In this document: positions 31,019 to 39,040 of the stretch, piece after piece | How positions within the stretch are numbered: the first letter of the stretch is position 1 | Layout: each line of letters begins with the position of its first letter | Assembly (NCBI RefSeq): GCF_001039355.2 | Contig: NW_019773701.1 | Span: forward strand, 1-39,040 | Origin: Lingula anatina | Lineage: Eukaryota; Brachiopoda; Lingulata; Lingulida; Lingulidae | Length of the DNA: 39,040 nucleotides | Direction: 5' to 3' | Notes under the pieces: model-generated | Database searches by the model: none | Told to the model about the DNA's origin: nothing | The model's input: only the letters and a program-made list of their open reading frames with translations | Translations under genes and position numbers: made by a program

Positions 31019-31955
31019 ATTTATTGACATTTGCACTTTGATTAATGTTCAAAGTACGAATGAAAAATACTGACAGTTAGATATAAATCTATGAATGACA
31101 ATCATGCATGTTATATAATTTTCAAGCTTAAAGATATAATTTACATTTCAGCAAAGATGGAGGGAAAAAGGGCCCACACATGGCAATATGTATTAGATAA
31201 ATTTTATGTCCAAAATTCGAGACAACTCTATTAGTGGGCTGTCAGAGCACTGAGGAAACCTACGTCCCCTTCCTGAAGGGTAGGGGTTGCGCAGCTCGCT
31301 CTCAGCCTCGGACAGCCCACTAATAGAGTTGTCTCTCTTGGCCTATAACTGCCATATGTGCCCTATGCTAAGGTTATGCCCTGTATGTTGACTTAAACAA
31401 AATGACAACTGCTAACCCATAGAGGCTTACCTATATGTCAAATGTTTCTGAACATAAATACCATACATATAATAATGATACATAGAATTAATAATTGTTT
31501 TGTAGTGTTAATTAATCAGGGAACATTAGGGAGGGACAGGGTTGGGTTTTTAGAAACTTTATGAAATTCACTAAAAACTCTTCTCTCCTGAGAATGTACT
31601 GCTAGGTTGAAAATTTCTAAGGAAGTGAGAGAGAGTGTTCTTTCTTTTTGGTGAAGCTGAACTCCTTATGATTCTGATTGGCTGATCATAATGCGGACAA
31701 TCTGTATCTTTGGCCCTTTTTCCCTCCATCTTTGCAGCTCGCTCTCAGCCTCGACCAAATTTTGGACATAAAATTTATCTAAAACATATTGCCATGTGTG
31801 GGCCCTTTTTCCCTCCATCTTTGCTGAAATGTAAATTATATCTTTAAGCTTGAAAATCATATAACATGCATGATTGTCATTCATAGATTTATATCTAACT
31901 CTCAGTAATTTTCATTCGTACTTTGAACATTAATCAAAGTGCAAATGTCAATAAA
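31019..31955. mobile_element. large foldback with ~200-bp inverted arms
   Basis: Left arm 31019-31217 and right arm 31755-31955 are inverted copies with only a few mismatches (shared gtgcaaatgtcaata end and agggcccacacatggcaat core). The ~540-bp interior contains a separate hairpin (31219-31335) and extra partial copies of the arm sequence (ccctttttccctccatcttt at 31715 and again at 31804). The minus-strand frame at 31666-31884 runs through the arm and is not a gene. Confidence 0.75.
31219..31335. mobile_element. 117-bp hairpin element nested in the foldback
   Basis: Perfect 25-bp inverted ends (GAGACAACTCTATTAGTGGG at 31219 and its complement ending 31335). It contains gcagctcgctctcagcctcg at 31291-31310, a 20-mer that recurs in the same orientation at 31734-31753. 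Confidence 0.7.
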
Positions 31956-32199
31956 ATGACATTTTCAGCCTACATCTATTTGATTCTGTTGTGTTGTGTA
32001 TGATAACAAATTTTGACAGCAAACTAGCCTCGGCGACTCCTCTCAATTCATGCACTCATAAAATTATTCTACATAGAGGAAAAGGGGAAAGAACTATTTT
32101 GTCAAATGTAGGCCTTTATTACGTGTCGAACCCCCTTAAATGTGCAAAATGTGTTTTATTTTAAACTAATGTTTTAAACAGGAATATGTTATAACAAAA

Positions 32200-32425
32200 T
32201 ACTTTAATATAATTATTTATATGTTCATTTTTAAACACTATAAAGGAACACTTGGACTCATCCGCTCAACGCGTAAAAGATTATTGACGAAAAGTGCATT
32301 TAAACACTTGGATCGTTGAGCTGAATTTATGTGAAATTGCATGCTTATTTTCTTTAAACACTTAGTTAAAGGATAATTTCGATAGGTATTTGGTCAAGGC
32401 AAGCTACCAAGGCGGTGGGGGTGGG
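32200..32425 (+). pseudogene. relic copy of the gene B upstream region
   Basis: It aligns with 1690-1905 in the same orientation: cgttgagctgaatttatgtg against cgttgagttgattttgtgtg, a shared tttaaacac, and aagctaccaaggcggtgg against aagttaccaagggggtgg. No TATA-like site or PAN exon follows. It is best read as the 5' flank left from a third tandem gene. Confidence 0.55.
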
Positions 32426-34060
32426 GGGATACACCCGAGAATGAAGCTACATTAGTAGAAGAGTGTATCCAGCCTCACAAGAGAAATCACTCGACCCCCC
32501 AATTGTCCTTTGCTCTAATAGAACAATATTTTATCAAACTGGCAAATCATTTTAGATGTCTTACACAATTTTTGAATAAAGAACTGAGATGTAAACTTTG
32601 CGAGTGTTGAGTCTCTCTCTTTATTATTATTATTATTATTTTGCAAATTGCAACACTCATTTATTTGTTATGTCAGATCTCGTGCAGAAAGTTCAGGTCT
32701 AAAAGTGGCATTTACTGAAAAAAAAAAACTCAACAACAATTTAATATCGTACTGTATTTATATTTTCATAAAATTTGCCCAGATCTACTTTTTTGCTATG
32801 CCAGCTGTACCAATGAACTATATGTATATAGAAAACAATAGAATCCACAAGTGATATTACCAGTGCGGTGAGTTATAACGAAACTTCACATTTTACCCAT
32901 TTCACAAGTAAAACGATTTTTCACTCAGTAATATTTCCACCAATGGGAACTTGGGCACATACCTTGACGATTTTAATCATAATCCAACATATAAGCAAAA
33001 TATGCACTAGGAGTCACTTTAAATGATAATGCCCCTCATTATATCCCCTAATTACAAAGTCTAGAATTATTAGATCTGCATAAAATTCTATACTGTTGAG
33101 CTTTTTCGATCAAAAGGATGCAATAACTATCAATAGTTTATGCTCTATTTTTTCAAAGGGAAAAACACTTTAAAAATGAGCATATACTTTAACTAAACTG
33201 CTGCATGGCTCCATGCATGATGGCCAATGATCTAAATAATGAGGGGCAGCAACATAATAATCAAGGTCATGTTTCAAAACCAGAAGCTTCTTATTGCTAT
33301 CTAACCAAAAGTTAACATAAGTAATCTCATAACTGCACTCTATAATCTTTGAATTTAAAAAAAAAAAAACACATCCTGTTGATGTTAACTAAGATATTCA
33401 TTGGCAGAAGACACATTTTGCAATCAGTAAAGAATGTAAGGAAACCCACCACTTTTTTTTGCTATGTTGTAAACTGAAACCTTCTGCATTGCCCATGAAA
33501 ATGGTAGTAAAATCAGGTAACAGTCAGTGTCCTCTGGGCTAAGAGGGATACTGCATTAACCTGCCACGAGGGAGATTCTGATATTTCTTATAACGAATAA
33601 TACCCGTTAAGATGAGTTTCTTTTTTCTATCTAAGGACATTGTACTTAACACAGAAAGAATACATGTAAATGCTAACTTATGAATACTTGATCCTTGTTT
33701 TATTTTTTTAATGAATTTCAATATTTCAGTGGCATGGCTAAACAGAAATGATATGCTTATCATACACGATTCAAATTGTTCATATTTTTGACAGAAATTT
33801 TAATCCAATCTTATTTTTGAATATGCTGACTGAAATGGGTGCATACAATTATTTCTTAAAACCGTCAATAAAAACATTACAACATATAAAACTTAGTGAT
33901 TATTAAAACCAACTGGTACATTGACTGAACACCACATACCTAAGGTGATGGGCCACATGAGAACAGCTTTCTTGACACTTTAATAAAAAATTTTTAAACT
34001 GCTACTCCACTAGAAACATTTAATATAAAAATCCTACATCTTTCCCTTTACATACAGACG
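32426..34060. other. intergenic, mostly featureless
   Basis: It contains an ATT microsatellite (32622-32642) and an A-rich tract at 33358-33370. Its right part probably includes the 3' UTR end of the minus-strand POSH gene. Otherwise no gene or element. Confidence 0.45.
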
Positions 34061-34667
34061 TTCAGCTTCACTTTCAATTGTGTCTCATTGTTCTGGATAC
34101 TAACTTACAATCACAAAATTTCTAATAACACTTTCATAACATTATTTAATGTGGTTAAAAGCATCTTTGCTTTCACTCCATTTTCTGATTTGGCAGCTTT
34201 GATTTTGATTTTGTTCTTAAATGCATCTTTTGCTTTTTCCCCATTATTTGGTTTTGGTAGCTCCGCTAAAAATGCCATCTGCTGATAAATATGTCTTAAA
34301 ATTGTAATTGCTTATCTTGTTTTGGCAGCTTTGATCAAAATGTCATCAAGAGACCCATGTGAGTAATCCATTACAACTCCCGTCTGTGACCATGTCTCTC
34401 AATACAACACCTTCTATTGCTGTCTGTGTCTCTTGTAGTTCCTACAAGATTACTCACCATAACAACTTTGATCTAATACTGCCCAGACAGGACAAATTAT
34501 TTGGTGATGAACTGCGATCAATGCTGCATTATCTCACTATGACTGAAAGCATGACATATTTCACTTCTCAGAAACCAATTCCAGAGCATTTCCTTTTGCC
34601 AAGAATCCCGATGGCAGGCCGTGGCACATTTCTGAGTTTTTTTCTTTTGAACCCAACTCATTGTGAG
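33699..34667 (-). terminator. presumed POSH 3' UTR
   Basis: On the minus strand ATTAAA occurs at 34150-34145 and AATAAA at 33704-33699 as candidate poly(A) signals. Neither is confirmed. The UTR would run through the CTHRC1 exon scrap at 34060-34100 if the distal signal is used. Confidence 0.3.
34060..34100 (+). pseudogene. fragment of a CTHRC1-like last exon
   Basis: GTGTCTCATTGTTCTGGATA at 34080-34099 is identical to the terminal exons of genes A and B, and the preceding ttcactttcaat resembles the aligned atcactttgaat with a short deletion between. Downstream the match stops abruptly. Orientation agrees with the tandem array. Short, so moderate confidence. Confidence 0.5.
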
Positions 34668-34836
34668 TTAAAAACTCTCCACAAAGCTTCCTGGGAACAA
34701 TCCAGTCTTTCCTGTCCTTGCGAGAGTCCCCTTGAACCACCCGTCTTCACGTTTTTTATGCACATAAACTATATCCCCTATTTTCAGTTCCAGCTCAATG
34801 TCACTCTGGGGAGGGTATGGCACAATACAGCGAAAT
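34668..34836 (-). CDS. SH3RF: POSH terminal exon, fourth SH3 domain
   Basis: Acceptor (minus strand) atcttttcag, 169 nt, TAA stop at 34668-34670. It enters in phase 2 from the preceding exon, whose last codon starts AG, giving PLIRER then [10 protein letters not shown]. The SH3 ALYDY-like strand, RT loop (KKREDGW) and C-terminal LFPGSFVE are all intact. Confidence 0.9.
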
Positions 34837-36451
34837 CTGAAAAGATAAGATTATTGCAGTCTCCTGGGAAAACATTATTGATACACTGTGGTGTTAAACA
34901 GTTAAAGGCATTGCTCTGACCTAAATTTAAGTATAAACTTTTATTTGTGAGAACTCCTTTGATTCATGATCCATTATTCTAAAATTTGCCTTTTAAAATG
35001 AATTGTATTTGATTTTGATATCAATAAGCAACCTTTTATAACTGAATTTAATGAAACTTTTGGGCCTCATTCATAGTTGGCATCATGCAATAAGCATAAC
35101 ACTAATAAAAACTGAAGTCCCACTAGAACTTTACACCTCAAAATCTCAAAGCCCATTCCTCCAACTTGAGATGAGATAGGGAGTATGAGGCGCCATCTAT
35201 AAAGGCTGACAGAAGTCAAATGAAAGTGTTTTTTTATTTTGTTTACTTCTACACACCTTTCTCTGATCAGAGGCTTTGGCTTGCCAGGTTTGGGAGTGGG
35301 TGCCGTGGAAGAATCAAGGGACCCAGTTTTCTTATGGTGCACCACTGCCGGGGGAGGTGCCACGGCGCCCTCTTCACTAGGTAGGGAACCACTGCGAGAA
35401 TGACCCCCAGACGCACCCTCCTGACATGTGGCGGCCTCTGGTGTCTCTTGAGCAGACTTGGACTTTTTACCCTTGCTACTGCTTGTCAGCCTTTTCATCA
35501 GACTCATTTTTTCTTTCTCTTTCTTCTGGAAATATCGATTAAAAGGGAAACCTATTAGCTCTCCAACTATCTCCAAAAGAATAACATTTTCTAATTAAAA
35601 AAATATTCAATTTGTTCACATTTTTCATATTTGGATTATTGGTCTTTTTTTAGATATTTTTATTGTTTCATTAAGTTATTAAATCACAATAAAATGTACA
35701 GAGTTTAAAAATCCATGCACACTTTCAATGAGTATCTCCCTCCATTTTCTGCATATTCTCACTGGCTGCACAAGAGTGTAACGAGTTTTCCCCAAAAACC
35801 ATTTTTACTCGTAAGACATTTATAGACCCCAGCCGATTTTCACATCACAACCCAACCTATGGTAATGACTCAATCTTTTCAAAGGGAAAAATTGTGAATG
35901 TTACTAATACTGTATTTTTTATGTAATAAATTCTATACAAAGAACATTCCTGTTGAGTAGTAGCAGCACAATTGAAACACAGACTACCGTATAGTACTAT
36001 TCTATACAGTTCAAGTACCACAAATGCTACATAAAAAATTATATTTTTGGAAAGTTTTTTTTCATTGAAAAGAGCGAGTCATCACCATAACTTACACCCA
36101 CACCATTAAAAACAGTGCCCCCCCCCCCCCTCCACTTTACCTTCTCCTTCTCTTTGGCAGCCCCAGACCCCAGCATGGGTTCCAGTGCTCCTGAAGCCCC
36201 CACCACCACATTGGGTGGGGTAATATTACTACTGGTAGACATGGAATGTTGAATAGCTGCTACAGTCTGCTGGGAGGACATGGCAGAAGCTGCAGACCCC
36301 GATGTGGAAGGCTGCTTTGGTGACGGTGGGGAGGTCTGGCTCACTGTTCTTGGGGGCACAGGAAGGGGGAAATCAGTCTTGGCAGATGTAGCACCACTAC
36401 TTGTACTCTTTGGACTGCTGGGTTCACTGCCCCCGCCGGCGCCCCTGGNCC
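34668..36451 (-). CDS. SH3RF: POSH/SH3RF scaffold protein, C-terminal part (last three exons)
   Basis: Minus-strand join of 36451-36141, 35525-35257 and 34836-34668, with GT-AG introns and matching phases. The last exon completes an SH3 domain read as [41 protein letters not shown] and stop. The combination ELELK-GDIV-V-KKREDGW and LFPGSFVE at the very C-terminus is diagnostic of the fourth SH3 domain of POSH/SH3RF1-3. POSH is a RING E3 ligase and Rac/JNK scaffold. The RING and SH3 domains 1-3 are not in these exons; they must lie upstream, mostly beyond the window or in an assembly gap. The upstream exons here are low-complexity Ser/Pro-rich linker, as expected between POSH SH3 domains. Confidence 0.88.
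35257..35525 (-). CDS. SH3RF: POSH penultimate exon, Ser/Lys-rich linker
   Basis: Acceptor atttccag, donor gtgtgt, 269 nt, phase 0 to 2. It begins [20 protein letters not shown], continuing a Lys/Glu run across the intron from the previous exon, and ends [12 protein letters not shown], the residues that lead into the last SH3 domain. Otherwise low complexity. Confidence 0.85.
36120..36130. repeat. poly-C run beside the POSH exon
   Basis: A homopolymer of Cs starts 10 bp inside the intron from the POSH donor at 36140. Confidence 0.8.
36141..36451 (-). CDS. SH3RF: POSH exon, Ser/Pro-rich linker (start uncertain at an N)
   Basis: Donor (minus strand) gtaaag at 36140, following KEKEK. It encodes [38 protein letters not shown] and [10 protein letters not shown]. 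The 5' edge is uncertain: cag acceptors at 36452 or 36445 flank the single N at 36449, and the pyrimidine tract is poor, so the exon may really be cut at an assembly gap. Confidence 0.7.
36449..36449. other. single N, possible hidden gap
   Basis: It lies in a GC-rich stretch at the edge of a POSH exon. The other N in this window marks a contig join, so this one may too; missing sequence here would explain the absent upstream part of the exon. Confidence 0.5.
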
Positions 36452-36849
36452 CTGTTTTAGGCGCGAAGTCCAAAATCATATCTCAAAATGTGTTCCATAC
36501 GGAATCTAAAGTACAGGTAATCTCTTTTCTTGCCTCTCAAAGTGAAGTGTTAGGCTGTCTTGGTACTGGTTTTACGCACAGTTTTGACTATAACCCTTTT
36601 AAGGTATGTCAACTATATTAATTTTATGTCAGTTGGTCGAGAAATATTCTGACTGAAAAATACACTTTCTTATCTCGTCGACAGTACTTATGAACACAAA
36701 AATCCCTTTGGCGAAAACATCTTGGTCTTTGCTTGTCGTTTAGCACGCCAATCACATCGAAGCGCAAATTAAGACATCAACTCATTCCTGTCTATCAAGA
36801 GAACTCTGCCCGTTTAATCTGTCCTTATGTTATCAGCAATGAGAATCAT

Positions 36850-36893
36850 TTGATTAATTGGCTTCGGTTAATTCCTACCGGCCAATTAATCAA
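36850..36893. promoter_or_regulatory. 13-bp perfect inverted repeat with TAAT motifs
   Basis: TTGATTAATTGGC at 36850-36862 and its exact complement at 36881-36893; inside, CGGT and ACCG at 36865 and 36877 can extend the stem. TTAAT/ATTA motifs recur to 36905. It may be a homeodomain-binding dyad or simply a short transposon hairpin. Confidence 0.3.
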
Positions 36894-37760
36894 TCAACAT
36901 TAATTCAACCACTGCCCCAGTGAGAGCGCGTTCAGCCCTTTAAAATGCCTCACATGTCCGTCATGCATGCTTCCTGTGTGATGGACATTGATAAAGACTT
37001 ATTGAAAACGTGTTGTCTATGAAAAGGGAAGCTCACTTATTGCCATCAATGTCAGTTCAAATTGTTCATCTCCCAGGGAAATTCCACTTAATTAGGTAAG
37101 CATCGATTTATGGCAGGTAAAAAGAGCAATATTCAATGTGCACCTGTCGAAGGATGTGCTAAAAGTTCAGCACTTCCATAGGCATTTCAGTAGGTTTTAT
37201 CTTTATAAATAACTATACGGTTACTATTAAAGACGGTCTTTATGTCATAACAGTAACTACAAATGCATATATTTCTATTATTCTGGTCGTAGAGGGTACC
37301 AAATAACGCCAAATTACGTCATTCGGTGAGAAAAGAGTAAGAAAAACAGCAAAATACCAGATTGCCGTATATCAGCAGGACGCAACTCTGAAATATCAGC
37401 ATCATGCTTCCTCTCAAAATACATTGCTTGATTGATTTGATCGGCTGATGACGCCAAAAAGTCTCAAACCAGTTTAACCTCCCAAAAGCTGTGTTGAATA
37501 CTCCGTAGTGTCATTGAATGGGCGCATTGCATGCAGCAGCTAATAGGTCTCAATTCCTTCTGAAACCTCTCATCATCTCCTGTAAACTTCTTATACCACA
37601 TATATGTATGAATATGACATTTTCATTTCGTACCAGATAGCTTCTGATCAATAATGTATAAAATGTGGAGCTAAGAGTACCAGCAGCACAGCTCTAAAAG
37701 CTCAAGTATTGCAATCAAATTAATAAAGCATGGTAAACATATACATAATGAAAACCAAAT

Positions 37761-38415
37761 TCTACATATAAACTTGTCTTCCCAGTCTTCAAAATATGAC
37801 CAGGAAAATCACAAAGGTCTACTAGTTTCACAACATGACAACAGTATACTTGGATAGTTTAATTTGTACAAAACATATACCGAAATGCTTTAGAAACATT
37901 TCATCAGTGCAATATTCCACCTCACGAGAAATTTGATGTAAATTTTTCAAAGAGCAGTTTAATCAGATTAAAAGTGTCTTACAAATGTATGACTCCAATA
38001 TTCATATTTTGTGAAACGCGATTCTATGAATAAATGTATACATACTAGTAAGTACACGGAGTTCACTTATATCTGGCGTGTGGCGAGNTCTACATATAAA
38101 CTTGTCTTCCCAGTCTTCAAAATATGACCAGGAAAATCACAAAGGTCTACTAGTTTCACAACATGACAACAGTATACTTGGATAGTTTAATTTGTACAAA
38201 ACATATACCGAAATGCTTTAGAAACATTTCATCAGTGCAATATTCCACCTCACGAGAAATTTGATGTAAATTTTTCAAAGAGCAGTTTAATCAGATTAAA
38301 AGTGTCTTACAAATGTATGACTCCAATATTCATATTTTGTGAAACGCGATTCTATGAATAAATGTATACATACTAGTAAGTACACGGAGTTCACTTATAT
38401 CTGGCGTGTGGCGAG
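37761..38415. repeat. exact 327-bp direct repeat around a single N (likely assembly artefact)
   Basis: 37761-38087 and 38089-38415 are the same sequence, with the N at 38088 exactly between them. This is what two overlapping contig ends look like when joined with a placeholder rather than merged. The true genome probably has one copy. Confidence 0.88.
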
Positions 38416-38984
38416 ATGAACTGACACAAGCATAACATAGCATGACCTGTACATGATAGACAACAAAAGCAACCCACTTATCTGATATTAAATATATAGC
38501 AAATGCAATGAAGTGATAATATATATACCTGTCTAAGTCATGGGGGATGATACCCCGGTAGAACAAGTATAGATGCACAATCTGTGAAGCCCAACTTCAC
38601 AAGAAGTAATATGATATGCAATCGATATGTAAGAAACCCTAAGATGCCTAAAAGAAGACATGCGCTTGTCCTTTGAACGAAAAATCTGACATGCACTGTC
38701 TGCTGAGCAACGGTATCGTGAGGTTTAAGCTTACTTCCATTAGTTCTATATTAGAGCTAGATGGACAAGCTACAGTGTGCATGCTCTTTGAGGAACACTT
38801 TTTTTTCTTGGACGTCTTCACCATCTACAGTAGTAGCTACAGAAACTTAACAATGAGCGATTGCTCACAATCGGAAGGTGTATAAATGATACACTAGCTG
38901 TCCTAAACGTGCACTTTAACAGATCTGATTATCCCAGAATTTAACTTGATAAGCTTGATTTAAATAAAAACCCTGATCACCTAC

Positions 38985-39040
38985 CTGCAGAGAGTGGCCT
39001 TTAATGCGTAACGCCAACGGCGAATCTACAGAGATATCGT
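38985..39040 (-). CDS. possible further upstream exon, cut by the window end
   Basis: On the minus strand an open frame reads ISVDSPLALRIKGHSLQ and meets a good donor (CTGCAG then gtaggt at 38984). It could be a POSH exon, but its phase 0 does not fit either proposed start of the 36141-36451 exon, so another exon would have to lie between. Weak. Confidence 0.25.

Larger units (their letters stand above)
36452..38984. other. probable POSH intron, no exon recognised
   Basis: I see no SH3 or RING exon on the minus strand. The region contains a perfect hairpin at 36850-36893, homeobox-like TAAT motifs nearby, and an assembly duplication at 37761-38415. Confidence 0.45.

Noticed and set aside
33031-33247. 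12-bp inverted repeat gcccctcattat / ataatgaggggc
   Set aside because: The match does not extend and no target duplication is seen, so it could be chance in AT-rich DNA.
34359-34919. 186-codon + strand open frame
   Set aside because: It is the antisense of the POSH terminal exon and its flanks; the minus strand gives a textbook SH3 domain with splice sites.
36280-36621. 113-codon + strand open frame
   Set aside because: Antisense shadow of the Ser/Pro-rich POSH exon, which is open on both strands because of composition.
38330-38578. 82-codon minus-strand open frame
   Set aside because: It overlaps the artefactual 327-bp repeat and shows no family signature or splice context.

Overview
This is animal genomic DNA: genes are split by GT-AG introns, intron and intergenic space is full of transposon debris and microsatellites, and there are no bacterial-type operons. 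The gene content (a secreted PAN plus CTHRC1-domain protein and a POSH/SH3RF adaptor) and the mix of Tc1, L1-like, MITE and foldback elements suggest a marine invertebrate. Amphioxus is my best guess, but that is an inference; no species marker is visible.

Layout. (1) 184-1386, + strand: the last three exons of a CTHRC1-like gene (gene A), whose 5' part lies outside the window. (2) 2222-29658, + strand: a complete 11-exon paralogue (gene B). Its exons join in frame to exactly 1800 nt, giving 599 residues: signal peptide, PAN/apple-like domain, Cys-rich linker, then three consecutive CTHRC1-type globular domains, each encoded by three exons with the same 1-0-1 intron-phase pattern. Gene A's surviving domain is nearly identical to gene B's third domain, so the two are a recent tandem pair. 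(3) Introns 1 and 2 of gene B (2570-17849 and 17965-23536) hold most of the repeats: a MITE, a long array of diverged ~0.6-0.85 kb repeats, a 3.6 kb insertion in that array, an L1-like retrotransposon with its RT core deleted, and a 2.06 kb terminal-inverted-repeat element. Intron 6 holds a Tc1-like element with intact ends, and intron 9 a foldback element. (4) 29659-34667: intergenic. It includes a large foldback with a nested hairpin, a second copy of the gene B upstream region, and a scrap of a CTHRC1 last exon; together these look like the remains of a third tandem gene. (5) 34668-36451, - strand: the last three exons of a POSH/SH3RF gene, ending in its C-terminal SH3 domain. It converges on the CTHRC1 array. 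Upstream of it lies intron-like sequence with a likely assembly error (an exact 327-bp direct repeat around a single N at 38088).

Gene A and gene B products are expected to be secreted and to act outside the cell, by analogy with CTHRC1 and PAN proteins. POSH is a cytosolic scaffold/E3 ligase for Rac-JNK signalling. There is no sign that the two loci work together.
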